The notes beneath the pieces are model-generated. The model had not been told where the DNA came from. It saw nothing but the letters and a program-made list of their open reading frames with translations, and did not search any database. The position numbers and the translations under genes are program-made. From Gonatopus flavifemur (Eukaryota > Arthropoda > Insecta > Hymenoptera > Dryinidae), in the NCBI GenBank assembly GCA_018340375.1, contig JAFFJZ010000003.1, positions 49,259,006 to 49,323,005 of the forward strand: DNA of 64,000 bases. The letters are read 5' to 3'. Below, in pieces: positions 20,977-32,604 of this stretch. Within the stretch, counting starts at the first letter, position 1. The number at the start of each line of letters is the position of its first letter.

Positions 20977-21486
20977 CCCGAAGGGAACATGAAGCTTCAG
21001 TGAACGTTCAGATGAGATCTGTATAGATCGGATCGAAGGTTCATGAGAGCTAATTTTTAGATTCACAAACGTTTGTCAAAGGGACTACGAGCGTTAAAAT
21101 GTCCGCCTCAAAATACTTTGAGGAAACATAGATGGAATGTTCATTGAAGGTTCATCGAAGGTTTGAGGGAGCTTCACAAAAATATCTATACTGAGATTAA
21201 TTTATAATAATTTATGTTTATGAATTAATTTATTTTTCATATAAATTGATCAAAATTAATATAAGTAATTAATATAGATATTCCCGTGAAGTTTCGTCAA
21301 ACCTTCGATAAACCTTCATCGAACGTTCCATCTATGTCTCCTGAGAGTATTTCGAGGCAGGCATTTCAACGTCCGTAGAACCTTTGTCAAACGTTTGTGA
21401 ATCTGAAAGTTAGCTCTAATGAACCTTCGGCCCGATCTATACACATCTGATCTGAACGTTCGCTGAAGCCTCATGTTCTCTCCGGG
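20977..21486. mobile_element. 510-bp palindromic MITE, TIR CCCGAAGGGAACATGAAGC
   Basis: The ends CCCGAAGGGAACATGAAGCT and the complement ending CTCATGTTCTCTCCGGG pair; arms of about 230 bp continue through GAACGTTCAGA and GATCGGATCGAAGGTTCAT. ATA follows the right end and precedes the left end, a possible 3-bp duplication. It is the same family as 23042-27728. Confidence 0.82.
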
Positions 21487-21572
21487 ATAATGGAGATATT
21501 CAAATAAGAAGTATTCTTATTAAGAATACTTATTCGAAAGTAGAGATGTGTACAAACATAAATAGTTACGAA

Positions 21573-22409
21573 CCCGCCAGTGAAAACAAATCGGTCTGGG
21601 ATGGATCACTGAGCGATAAATTGTCCAAGTATGGCCGATGAGACTATCCCTTATGTTGGCCAGATATAAATAAGTTGGTATGACACTCGTATGTCTCAAA
21701 TCACGTCAAAAATTCAAAATTTGTAAGTCATTGAGCCATACGCGTGTCATACCTACGCGCGACTTATTCCTACCCTTAGAGAAAAACCCGATATCGGAAT
21801 TCTATCGTTAAATCGTCAATTATATTGTATTCTCATCAGACTTGTCCGATAATGGAACAACACGATAGATTTCCTATATTGTTACGATACATACGAGAAG
21901 TACTGCATGTAAACCCGATATGGATATCTATCGGGAAATCATCGGGTAGCTGCCCAAGCAACACAAGAGGTTGAAAATGCTAAGTACGTGTTTGGAAAAT
22001 CCTACGAACACGCTCAGAACCTCCAAATGAGACTGTTTCGAATAATTATATGCCAGGTACCTCCATAGAATATCTCGACGAATTTATCCGGAATAGTCTC
22101 ATTTGCACATTCTTTTCACATTCACTGTATCATCATAGCATCTTGGAGAAGTTCTTGTGTTACTTGGGTGGTTGGTTTTATATGAGATATTCATAGATTT
22201 CGTAACAATATCGGAAATCCATCGTGTTGTTTCATTATCGGACAATTTCGATAAGAATACAATAAATTGGCAGTTTCACGATGAAATTCTGATATCGGGT
22301 TCTTTCATAAGGGTATATGGCCAACATATGGGGTAGTCTTATTGGCCATCATACTTGGACAATTTATCACTCATTAATTTCCGCCAGACCAATTTGTTTT
22401 CACTCAGGG
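21573..22409. mobile_element. Three-layer foldback
   Basis: Outer ends CCCGCCAGTGAAAACAAATC and GATTTGTTTTCACT-like right end pair over about 200 bp (both arms contain GGCCA, ATTGTCCAAGTATG and their complements). A second palindrome spans about 21772-22316 (AACCCGATATCGGAATT and complement). A third, 21953-22169, has CCCAAGCAACACAAGA and TCTTGTGTTACTTGGG ends. No coding region. Confidence 0.72.
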
Positions 22410-22419
22410 AATCAGGGTA

Positions 22420-22870
22420 TTCAGACATAGACTTAATTGAGAATGAAAAAATGAAAAATAGAGTTCTTGCTCTACCTTATTCGTCAATATGTATATTTCC
22501 AAATATTTCTACTTTCAAATATCTCCGTTTCTAATTATCAAAAGTAAAAAGCAATAAGATCGAAACCCTTTTCTGTAAAGACTGTCTTTATTGATTGAAA
22601 AAGGTTTGTACAAAGCGATATTTTCATCTTATTGCTTCATTTTCGAATAATTTGTCAGAATGATTAGTTATGGTCGTGTCTTTTTTCAAGCAATGGGTTC
22701 TGATTGCATCTTCAGAGGTCACTGGTGTTAACAGAACGCGTCAAAGATGAAAGAAACATTCTGTTCGATACAGATTTTGGTTTCCGACTCATGTTGAGAA
22801 CAGAGATCTGTGACAATACAGATATGTAAAACTGTAGATATTTGAGCATAGAGTCATTTTAGGATTAATC
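22420..22870. repeat. Further copy of the arm-body repeat with a foldback
   Basis: The GACATAGACTTAATTGAGAA..CTTATTCGTCAATATG block matches 14330-14400 directly. A palindrome at about 22545-22660 and its flank match 14490-14697 in reverse. The last part (TTGAGAACAGAGATCTGTG) matches 15050-15080. Confidence 0.6.
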
Positions 22871-23398
22871 ATATTCAAAAATGTAATTAAAGTTTTAAAA
22901 CATCCCAACACCATTATTTGGTATTCAGTTTGATTTCAATGTAAATCTCATTATGCTAACGGCCATCTTCACTGAACCATATCCATTTCACTGTGTTACT
23001 AGGAATGCTCTTTCCTGATTCTTTCACTTCGTTGCTTCATTCCCGAAGAGAACATGAAGCTTCAGCGAACGTTCAGATCAGATCTGTATAGATCGGATCG
23101 AAGGTTCATAAAAGCTAACTTGTGGATTCACAAACGTTTGTCAAAGGTACAACGAATGTGGAAATGTCCGCCTCAAAATACTCTCAGGAAACATAAATGG
23201 AACGTTCGTTGAAGGTTCATCGAAGGTTTGAGGAAGCTTCACGAAAATATCTTTACTTAGATTAATTTATAATGATTTATTTTTATTTTTATTTTATTTT
23301 ATTGCAATACACGGGTGAGCACCCTTTGATATAAAGAGTAAATACAGAGTCAATACAAGACAACGTCCAAAGACGCATAAAATACAATTACAATATGC

Positions 23399-23986
23399 TC
23401 ATGCTTTAACCGACAGTTTAAACCGATTCAAGGAAACACCAAACAATTCCATCGACCGAGCGAAATTATTTGCTAATTCACAAATGCGAGAAATCGGATC
23501 ATAATTTCCAAATCCAGATTCAAATTGTACAGGTCTAAATAAAAGCGCTCTCCTAACTGGTCTACCGGGGATGTTAAAATTAACTTTAATCAGCAATGAC
23601 TCGCAATCAAGAAAACCATTAATCAATCTAAAAAGAAATAGGAGATCATTCATTCGTCTCCGCTCTTCGAGGGTAGTTATATTCATTCTGTGAAGAATTC
23701 TGGAGTAATCATGGTCAGAATATCTCATAGGGCAGCCTATTCTAAAAGCAGCAAAGCGTAAAAACTTGTGTTACACACTCTCAATCATTCTAATATCCTT
23801 CTTCAAGTACGGAGACCAGATAGGGGACGCGTATTCAAGATGGGGTTTAATTAAAGAGGAATATAGTACTTTTAATGACCCAACATTTTTGAAATCACTA
23901 GAAAATATTTTGACGAAGCCGAGATTTCTCAGCGCAGTACCACAAGCTTCCACAGAATGCCCAGAAAAATCCAAATCATCATTCAT
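23399..23986 (-). pseudogene. LINE ORF2, C-terminal region
   Basis: Frames 23986-23771 and 23728-23399 encode the post-RT region: SSLIKPHLEYASPIWSPY, RRMNDLLFLFRLINGF and a C terminus that ends at 23399, just before the short 3' UTR. The related LINE at 15847 has the same tail (MINDLVFIFKIINGQ), which supports their relationship. Confidence 0.8.
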
Positions 23987-23988
23987 GG

Positions 23989-25323
23989 TTACATAAGATC
24001 AACATAGGATTTAACAGTATTTGCAATCTTGTAGGAGAATATGAGAGGATTCCTTGACCGCGAGATTCTCATTACACAGCATTTTTCTAAGTTCAGATGC
24101 AGAGAATTACGGGTGCACCAAGAATCTAATCTCGATAATACTGGCTGTATGTGATGAACATCCGCAAGACATTTTATGTTCTTGAAGATTTTTAGATCAT
24201 CAGCAAATACCAGGAAATCACAATCATTGAGAACCTGCCCAATGTCATTTATGAATAGCAAAAATAAAAGTGGACCAAGGTGGAATCCCTGGGGCACTCC
24301 TGAAGAAGGTATAATCGGTTCAGAAAAACAGTTCCGAACTTTTACCATCTGCACCCGATCAGTTAAGTAACACTGGAACCAAAGTTCCAGATTACCAGAT
24401 ATCCCGAAGCTACTCAACTTAGATAGAAGAACGCTGTGAGATACAGTATCAAACGCTTTACTGAAATCAGTGTGAATAACATCAACTTGTGAGTTATTCT
24501 CCAGCGCAATGGCGGTGACATTACAGGAAGCAGCCAAATTCGTAGTAGTAGACCTCATTGACATGAAACCATGTTGTTCCGGGATAATAAGAGGAGACAA
24601 GAAAGGAGTAATCTTGTCAACAACCACGCGCTCAAAAATCTTAGACGTAACATTTGAAATGCTAATAGATCTATAATTCTTAGCATCCAGCTTATTACCA
24701 TGCTTGAAAATAGGAGAGATCAGGATCGTTTTCAATTCAGCAGGGAAACATCCGGAAGAAAGAGATTTATTAGAGATAATCCAAAGCGGTCAAGAAAGAA
24801 TAAATTTGCAAGACTTGAACAGCAACGGCGGAAGGCCATCAAATCCTGGGCCCTTGCTCGTATCTAAGGAATCAAGAACAGAGTAGATCTCTGCTATGGT
24901 AATAGCTAAATCAGAAAGCATGTTAAATGACATATCATGTCTGGAATGGTTAACATTAACAGAGTTATGCGAAGCAAAAACAGATGAAAAGTGATCAGCA
25001 AAAAGGTTAGCCATTCCAGCTGCAGAGTCCACAACTACATTATTTAACATGATAGTACTAGATAAGTCATTAAATGAACGCTTACTGTTAACAAAATTCC
25101 AAAAAGATTCAACATCCTTTTGAATATTAGTCTCAACTTGGCGAATGTAATTCGAATAACAAGCCCGAGCTCGTGATTTACATTGAGCACGCAAAAAAGA
25201 GAACGCTAAATAATCGCCACGACTATGAGACGATTTGTAAATCATATGGGCAACTTTCTTTGTTCTAATTAATTTTTCGAGCTCAGGAGTAAACGAAAGA
25301 GGATAAATAGATCTTTTGATCAA
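23989..25323 (-). pseudogene. LINE ORF2, reverse transcriptase
   Basis: Two frames separated by a TGA near 24788: 25323-24790 (linker and start of RT, SKGPGFDGLPP) and 24735-23989. The latter has YRSISI, EQHGFM, TDFSKAFDTV, GVPQGFHLGP and FADDLKIF, so both catalytic aspartate sites are present. The last blocks end at 23989, after which the C-terminal region is in another frame. Nonsense and frameshift mutations make it a pseudogene. Confidence 0.87.
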
Positions 25324-25335
25324 TGTTTTCGGGAC

Positions 25336-26091
25336 TTACAACTCAATAGCCACAGAAAATTGTTCATACAAAAAACTAATAGCAGTATTTACATCCATGC
25401 ATTTCAACTCCAAATCCCAATCAATTTGATTCAAATGCTGCCGTAGAGAAAAACAATCAGCCAATTCATAATTACACCGGTACGTGTCGGTACAAGACAA
25501 AGATCTCAATGAAAGAGAATACAATCTAATTTCAATAAGGGGATGATAAGCATCACAATGTAGGAGGTAATCAACCGGAATAATAGTTTCAACATACTCA
25601 TCGGTGGTAAAAATCAAGTCCAGCATACCATTGAAATCATTGTAAACATTGTTTTTTTAATATAAACCAAAGTAGTTGAAATATTGAGTCAAAATCTCCA
25701 CCGAAGACCTTTCATTCAGTCTCACACCAGGACGAAACGATGCCGTTAGAGAAGAGTCGTCATTGCGCCAAACCACATGCGGAAGATTGTAGTCACCGGA
25801 GAGAAAAATTGAAGAATCATAATCCTGACACAGTACCTCAGCCAGAGAAACACAATGTTCAAGGTGAAGAGATGATGATGAGGCAGGGGGGAAATAATTT
25901 GCTCCAATAAAAACAGACTTCGAATTAAACGGCAACTTGACAAGAATATGTTCCACGCTAGTAGGCGGCAAATCAACCAATGCACTATTCAAATACTTTT
26001 CAACCACAATCAGCACACCACCTCCTCGAGAAAAAACACTGGTGCGCCTGCTCCTGCCCACCCGATACAAGACATAATCATTAAAGGACAA
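25336..26091 (-). pseudogene. LINE ORF2, endonuclease part
   Basis: Frames 26091-25657 and 25626-25336 hold pieces of an AP-type endonuclease: RGGGVLI, GANYFPP, SGDYNLPHVVW, then LDLIFTTDEYV and the final D/H region (HCDAYHPLIE). A frame break lies near 25640. The first conserved block upstream of 26091 is out of frame or lost (26100-26240), so the domain is incomplete in any single frame. Confidence 0.82.
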
Positions 26092-26248
26092 TTCTTCATC
26101 AAATATGTTATCCGTTAACCAGGTTTCAGAGAAGAAGTTTCATCATCAAGTACATCATACGTAGAAGTAAGAGATGAAAGTGAAATTTGCAAATCTTGAA
26201 GTTTAGTACGAAGACCACGAACATTCTGATAGTATATCAAAGGGTGAG

Positions 26249-27073
26249 TTATAGGTTTTTTTTCTGGGACACAGTACGCGTGTCAACAATCGTTGGCAAT
26301 CCATTTATATACTTGATTGTTTTGTTGGTATCACCACCATCGATCAGATTCTTGAGTTCAGCACGTAACGTGGTTAAATAATGTCCTTCTTGAACAGTTC
26401 GATCTTGATGAATTTTAAACGGTCCATTGTAATTAGATTTACGTTCCAAGATATTCATAACATCCTGAGACGTTGGAAAAGAAACACAAATAGGTCTGTG
26501 TTTGTTCGCAACCTTTTTACCGATTCTATGCAACCTAATATTATCATGATCGGAAGGATAAATGTTTCGGAGTAGTGTTTTCACCTTCGCTGCATCATTT
26601 TGCTGTTGATTGTCCGGCGTCTCACCGATACCAACAATAATAATATTGCGAGATCGCTTCTGTCGCTCGTTGACTTCATGAATAATCGTTTCAAGATCAC
26701 GAGAATCACGGTCTTGTTTTGAAACGTCGAGTTTGTTCTCAACTTCAGTCAATCTCGCAGTGAAAGAAAGAATAGTTTGACTGAGAGAAACTATTTTGTC
26801 CTCGTAAACCCGAGCAATTTCATCACAAAATTCCGAAAATTCTTCAGACATGAGCTCCTTTGTATTTACCAGCAGAGACGAGTCTTCTGACAAAGATGAA
26901 TCATTTTGATGTGAAGAAGCATCTGAACAATCGATGAGTTTGATCACACTCCACGGATGATTACATCTGTGCACACATCCTGGATGCGAATGAATATTAC
27001 ACGTATGACAGCTCACAGGATTAGAGACAGGTTTAGTACAACCTTCACAGATTTTCTTATCTTGTTGCGACAT
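26249..27073 (-). CDS. LINE ORF1 protein
   Basis: 274 codons. The N terminus has a PHD-like cysteine/histidine cluster (residues 9-38: CEGC, CHTC, H-x2-C-x3-C pattern), then a linker, a helical probable coiled coil (about 75-125), and an RRM-like region from RSRNIIIVGIGE onward, with IRLHRIGKK further on. This layout is known for ORF1 proteins of CR1-like LINEs, which bind element RNA. The frame is open throughout. The ATG at 27073 is the first in frame after the 5' leader. Confidence 0.85.
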   Translation of the reverse strand: MSQQDKKICEGCTKPVSNPVSCHTCNIHSHPGCVHRCNHPWSVIKLIDCSDASSHQNDSSLSEDSSLLVNTKELMSEEFSEFCDEIARVYEDKIVSLSQTILSFTARLTEVENKLDVSKQDRDSRDLETIIHEVNERQKRSRNIIIVGIGETPDNQQQNDAAKVKTLLRNIYPSDHDNIRLHRIGKKVANKHRPICVSFPTSQDVMNILERKSNYNGPFKIHQDRTVQEGHYLTTLRAELKNLIDGGDTNKTIKYINGLPTIVDTRTVSQKKNL

Positions 27074-27818
27074 TGTAAATATATGAAAAGATCAAAACGT
27101 AGACCAGATGATAGTCACTGGTACTAGTAACACACAACACACATACACGAGCAATGGTTTGTTTACTGTTTTCGTATCACACAACGAAGCGGCAATGTAA
27201 GTGACACTATGTATGTTAGGCTACTGTATCCGTGAGACGAAACTTTTCGACAAATGATGATTTCAAATCAGTAAAAACGTGAAAGATAAGGCACAAACCG
27301 GAAAGTGGAATACTACACGAGATGCACAGTAAAAAACACTATACCGAACGAACTGAATAGCAGTTAAATAGACACTATTAAAAGCAACGGATGAGAAAAT
27401 TATCGGAGCAGCAAATGCACGTCAAACTCGCATGGCGTCTCGTTATCGATTTGATTTATGTTTATTAATTAATTTATTTTTCATATGAATTGATCAAAAT
27501 TAATATAAGTAATTATTATAGATATTCCCGTGAAGCTTCGTCAAACCTTCGATAAACCTTCATCGAACGTTCCATCTATGTTTCCTGAGAGTATCGAGGC
27601 GGACATTTCAACGTCCGTAGAACCTTTGTCAAACGTTTGTGAATCTAAAAGTTAGCTCTAATGAACCTTCGGCCCGATCTATACACATCTGATCTGAACA
27701 TTCGCTGAAGCTTCATGTTCTATTCGGGTTGAATACAAGTTATATTAGTTCAAGCTGCAATAGGAATATTTGATGATCACAGTCGAAAATTATGTTTCAT
27801 TCTGATTGTAGGGATCTC

Positions 27819-27924
27819 CCCACATAGCACTGAGAGTTCTCTAAACGTTATCAGAACCTTTAGAGAACTTTAAACGTCTTAGAAACGTTCTCAGAATGTT
27901 CTCAAAACTTTCATGCTATGTGGG
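27819..27924. mobile_element. 106-bp MITE, TIR CCCACATAGCA
   Basis: CCCACATAGCACTGAGAG and TTTCATGCTATGTGGG are inverted ends; the interior repeats GAACGTTCT/AGAACGTT-like words in both orientations. Noncoding. Confidence 0.75.
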
Positions 27925-28031
27925 TCATGATTATAGACAGTTGAAAACTGGGTTTTTGGAACTTGTTTCCTGGCAACATTATCCATTGCATACTGTATGG
28001 GCACTTCTACTCAGTATCTATGAAGCTGAAA

Positions 28032-28249
28032 CCAGGGGGCATAAACCTCAAATGGAGAATTTCAGCGCCGCCGCACGAGCCGCTATTGAAACTCTTCTAA
28101 TAAGTCGTGCACCAACACAAGTACAAAACCAATGTACAAATTTTGAAAACTAGTATTAGTGTATACGTGTGAATGGTTCGATTAGCGGCTCGTACGGCGG
28201 CGCTGTTGATAGTTCTGAAAATTTTAGTGTGACAGTTTATGCCCCTTGG
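28032..28249. mobile_element. 218-bp MITE, TIR CCAGGGGGCATAAAC
   Basis: The ends CCAGGGGGCATAAACC and GTTTATGCCCCTTGG, with inner arms CAGCGCCGCCGCACGAGCCG and CGGCTCGTACGGCGGCGCTG. Noncoding, well-formed hairpin. Confidence 0.8.
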
Positions 28250-28900
28250 CTGAAACTATCGGTCGGCCGAATAAGTGGAAGTTCGCCTCAAGCGACACAA
28301 AAATGACGTTTTTGTTTTTCCCATAGAAGAAAATACTTGAACATTGCCAAATTTTTTACACCCCCCAATAAAAATATTTCTCTTCAAAATTCTTCAAAAC
28401 TCTTCAGATTTTTCTACATAACTGTCAGATTTCGGACGCTTTGAGAAATTTGCAGAATTTTTAACTATAAATATTACTCTACAAATTTCTGCATTACTCT
28501 GCAAAATTGTACATAATTTTTCCAATCTTCGTAATATTTCATGAATTTCTCCACAAAATTCGTGTAAAACTCGCCAAATCTCCATATTACATTAAATACT
28601 TCTCTGCATATTTCTACATTACTCTACAAATCTCTGTTTTATCTATTCACTCTTGCTTGAGAACAAAAATTTTTGTTCAGAGTTTATCTCTACAAATCTC
28701 CTTCCAATTCAACTTGAATGACATTACGGAAGAGACACCACATTGAAAGTCCATTTTTAGGAACTTTCCTCAGTGAGGACTGTACCCGGGTCCTGCGAGT
28801 GAAAAGCAAAGCCCCTATCACATCAGCGGATCTCCGAGATGACTACAGTAATCTTAAAGTACCACTCATGAGAATCATCGCAATGGAAAATTTTGAAAAA
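28250..28900. other. AT-rich, repeated CTCTACAAATCTCTG words
   Basis: The stretch has several loose repeats of TCTCTGCATATTTCTACATT and ACTCTACAAATCTC, with no open frame I recognise. It may be a decayed tandem repeat. Confidence 0.4.
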
Positions 28901-28904
28901 TTCG

Positions 28905-29165
28905 TTTTCGTGAGGTATAGACCAATCAATTCAAAATCTTCTGAAACGAAAAATGAATAGGTCGTGAGAGAGGGGATTTTTTTGACCTCAACTTGTAAAT
29001 TTTCCCAAGTGCTGAGTCAAATCGATAGAAAATTTTGAAAGTTCGTCCCTGTAAGATATGGACCAATCGATTCAGAATCTTCTGAAACGAAAAATGAGTA
29101 GATCGTGGGAGAAAGGTTTTTTTCGACCTTAACTTGTAAATTTTTCAAGGGGTTGGTACTGAATA
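28905..29165. repeat. Two tandem copies of a ~130-bp unit
   Basis: The block GACCAATC(A/G)ATTCA(A/G)AATCTTC through ACCT(C/T)AACTTGTAAATTTT occurs at about 28918-29010 and 29053-29145. A third diverged copy is at about 30365-30475. Confidence 0.65.
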
Positions 29166-30360
29166 TTGAGCCAAAAAACATTAGTAAGCATGGCCCAAGG
29201 TATCATGATACATGTATTTTTGGAGCTTGGCTTATATGACCAAACCGGACCTGGCTCAAGTTGTATATATTAACTTTTGACAAGCTTTAACCTGATTCTT
29301 CATACTTTTTAGAGGAAAAAAATACATCATGACATTCCATTTGTGACATGAAGAATCATTAATCATAACAATAATTAATATTGATACAACTCTGAGATAA
29401 TGACAAGCATGAAGATGCGGTATAGGTTCTCAAATAACGAATGTTTCTCAATTGGCTCAATATTGGTTCACCATGCTTGGCAGTCGAATGTTTTGTCAAG
29501 CTTCAACTACTCGTTGTGATGCATTTCCTATGAAACGTGATATGGATTCTCAAATAACAAATGGTTTTATATTGTGTGGATATTGGTGTGCGTTTTGAAA
29601 TAACCAACGGTTGTATATTGAACCAATATTCGTTCGCAATGCTTGGCAGTCCAATATTTTCCCAAGCTTGGGCCACTTGTCAGTATTGGCATTTCTTACT
29701 CAAGAGGAGGAAGGAGAATTTTGGAGAATTCAACAATTGTGTGGAAAATGTTAAGAAACTTCATTAAATTATCAACAACTTTTATACTTGAAGAAGAATT
29801 CTTTAAAGAATTCTTATTCTCAAACTCACGATTCGTATCAGATACTGTGTTCGTGCTTGGATTTTTTTAATAGAAGTTCGTAGTAACAGTGCAGAGCGGA
29901 ATATTCACAACATTATTATTATTTTCGTACAAGATGCAGAAACATATGAAGATCATATTAATAATAAATATAAATTATATTTAAAAAATGGAACTTCATT
30001 GCAGCTCTAACGTCGTTACTGTATTCTGATGGTTAAATCAAGTGATCTTCAACGATGAATCTTATTTTTGCTCATAATATCGTGTTATATGACTTAACCA
30101 CAAAGATTGTGCACGATCATTTTTCACGGAACAAATGAGACTCGAGTCCGTCGAAGGTAGCACATACACGAATATTATATACTTCTTTCGAGCAAGATTT
30201 CTCTTTACGTTCTTCGAATAGATGCTAACGTAAAGAAATCAAGTATCGGTTGTATCCACGGAAATCTGTCATGTTTATACGAACAGACCATTCAGGTTTT
30301 CTTCCATAGAAAGGCTTTACATAAATATATTGAGCATTTGTACATCCGACGTTCTTAATA
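29166..30360. repeat. Degenerate repeat cluster
   Basis: The sequences CAATATTGGTTCACCATGCT, CATGCTTGGCAGTC and TTCTCAAATAACGAATG recur at 29425-29490, 29545-29570 and 29595-29655, with an inverted relative near 29163-29200. The rest (about 29720-30360) shows no gene or repeat I can support. Confidence 0.45.
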
Positions 30361-30589
30361 TATTCCCTCAAGTAAGATATAGACTAATCGATTCAGAATC
30401 CTCCGAAAGGAAAAATGAGTGGGTCGTGGGAGAGAGGTTTTTTCGAGGCCTACTAGTGAATTTTACTTAAGTTGAAGCCGTAATATTCTTGGAATAGACA
30501 AATAAAGAGAGAATTCAAATTTTTTTCTGCAAATGTAGTTTTTTCCTCATCAAATGTACCCACCACTTATCAAGTAGAAAAATGTTGAG

Positions 30590-31135
30590 AAAATTCAACA
30601 TTTCTCACCAAAACAACTTTGACCAATAAGTTGGAAATGTACAGAGAAACCTTTACTGGCAATAGGAATTTTCAAAAATATGCAGAGTTTCACAGTTTTG
30701 GAAAATGAATCTGTTGAGAAAATTCTTTCTTTCTCTAAGAATTGCGATAATGAAGTTTTGCAGAGAAATTGTTGAAGTTTTGAAGTGAAATATCTTCATT
30801 GGGGAATATTTCCAAGTCAGACAAATGGGGATAAAATTCCAATTTTCTCTGCAAATACGATTTGCAGAGAGATGTATAAATTCGTGGAGAAAATTTTTTC
30901 CCTTGTCGAATAATTCCACTATTTGTCAAGCAGAAAAATGTCAAAAAATGTCTCCATTTCTCAGCAAAACAACTTCGTTCAAAAAGTTGGAAATGTGCAG
31001 AGAAACCTTCACTGGTGATAGAAATTTTCTGGAATATGCAAAATTTCACAGAGTTTTATAATATGGATCTGTTGAAAAAATTCTTCCTTTTTCTGAATAT
31101 TAAAACAATCGAGTTTTGTAGAGCAATTGAAGGGC
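30590..31135. repeat. Tandem repeat with 356-bp period, ~1.5 copies
   Basis: AAGTTGGAAATGT(A/G)CAGAG starts at 30628 and 30984, and the segments that follow align for about 140 bp (AAACCTT(T/C)ACTGG, ATATGCA, TTTCACAG). No coding role. Confidence 0.6.
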
Positions 31136-32073
31136 CGGATCGAGTAATCGGTTGTGCGCGTGACCTCTCGTCTAGTGCACCTGAAAGTAGGCAATCACCG
31201 CTAATCACGTTTCAGGACTTTCATATTAAAAACATACAAGAAATTCGCGATACTAAAAAAACTTCCAGTGGGAAAGTTCTTGCAAATGTATTCAACAACA
31301 CTATGACGAATTTTGAGACAATTCCGTATTGTAGGTTAGAAATTATTGCAGGTTGAGTGAAAAAAATGCCATGTGCATCGATTGAGATGTTACAACATGG
31401 GTGTTTTCAAAGGGGATAAAAATGATTATGTACATGAAGCTGTTCAAAAAAAATTCTCAAATGCACTTCACCCAGATCGATTGAATATTTCACACTTTTT
31501 TTCAATAAATCATAATCACATACATGGAAGAATGTATGATAGTTATTTGAACGTTTTATTGGAAGAAACCAATAATTGAATATTGGCAAATTTGAGAACA
31601 TGAACGTTGCTGTTGAATGATGGTTTCAATCTAGAAACATCAATTTTGCGACAGTGGAATTCATAAACAACACATTTCCTCGTCTTTAGTTTAGATTCCG
31701 TTTCAATGAACGATTCAAAGTTTAAGGATACAACCAGTATGCCTTTGAATTGAAAGAATTTTTATTCCAATACATCGTATAAATCTTTTCCATACATTGA
31801 AAAAACAACAAACCGAATATTATAGGATAAAAGATAAAATAATGAACTCAAAAATAAATCATACGAATTCCAAAATTTGTCGTATCATTCACAAAAGCTC
31901 TTTATCGTTTTTTTAAGGATCACGAATTGTCATGTTTTTGAAAAGATTTTCATAAAAAGCCTGCCCTTTCACGCTCAAATATTGCTGCAAACTTTTTAGA
32001 TCTTTCAATTTTGCGCTTGAAATCCCTACTTCAGTCGCCGGTGCTGCATTTCCTAAATCATTCAATAAAGAGT

Positions 32074-32600
32074 TCAATAAATCATTCCACCTTGACGGAA
32101 ATTGTTAACGGTTCCCCATTTGTACTGACGATACACGTTAATCTGACCGTTTGGAAAATAATCAATTTTCACCGCAGATCCTATTTTGATCTTGCAAATT
32201 TCAGAATTTTTTTGTAAAATCGATTCAAAATCTCTTACGTTGCATTGTGCAGCGTCAATCATTGTGAAAGAAGGATTTCTAGAATTTTCCATGATTTCAA
32301 TTACTCTTCGGGTGTTTTAATGGTTTCTTGCATTTTTTTCTTCTGACTGTATGTACCAAAATTCCTATCACATCCACAATACGAGTGCCCACGGACAGGG
32401 TAGAGATGTTCAATAAAAACCTCGAAGTTTTGAGAGAACATTGACAAAAAAAGGACCATCATATAATTTCTATTTTGACCTCCTGCAGCATCAGAATATA
32501 AAAAGATTTTGTTATATACCCCTTTTTTGTAATTCAAGGCGCAAAGCATGATATAACAAATTACAAACTGTGTTTGCTCCTTTCTTGAGTATTCCTTCAA
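32074..32600 (-). pseudogene. DUF7869-like fragment, left copy
   Basis: Frames 32600-32301 and 32292-32074 contain YSDAAGGQNRNYMM, EHLYPVRGHSYC, CDRNFG, and then FTMIDAAQCNVRDF. I recognise this SD..GGQN.N and VRGHS..CDR.FG pattern from a large family of uncharacterised insect proteins (DUF7869-type) often found in multicopy or transposon settings; that link is from memory. A TAA-type break sits near 32297. It is the C-terminal half at most. Confidence 0.65.
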
Positions 32601-32604
32601 TGAA

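Larger units (their letters stand above)
23281..27451 (-). mobile_element. Near-complete CR1/Jockey-type LINE
   Basis: A 4171-bp minus-strand element bounded by TGATTTAT (23273-23280 and 27452-27459). Its 3' end is an A/T-rich simple tail (complement of TTTTATTTTTATTTTATTTT). It encodes ORF1, an endonuclease and a reverse transcriptase in the correct order. A 5' untranslated region of about 380 bp precedes ORF1. ORF2 is broken by at least three lesions (near 25640, a stop near 24788, and breaks near 23990 and 23750), so it is not autonomous now. Confidence 0.88.
23042..27728. mobile_element. Second CCCGAAG..GAACATGAAGC MITE, split by LINE
   Basis: Left part 23042-23280 and right part 27452-27728 together align with the uninterrupted copy at 20977-21486. 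The intact copy shows the LINE went into the AT-rich centre (ATGATTTAT). No clear target duplication is left around the MITE. Confidence 0.82.

Noticed and set aside
28718..28960. 80-codon frame as a small gene
   Set aside because: Its second half lies in the tandem repeat at 28905-29165 and no motif or start context supports it.
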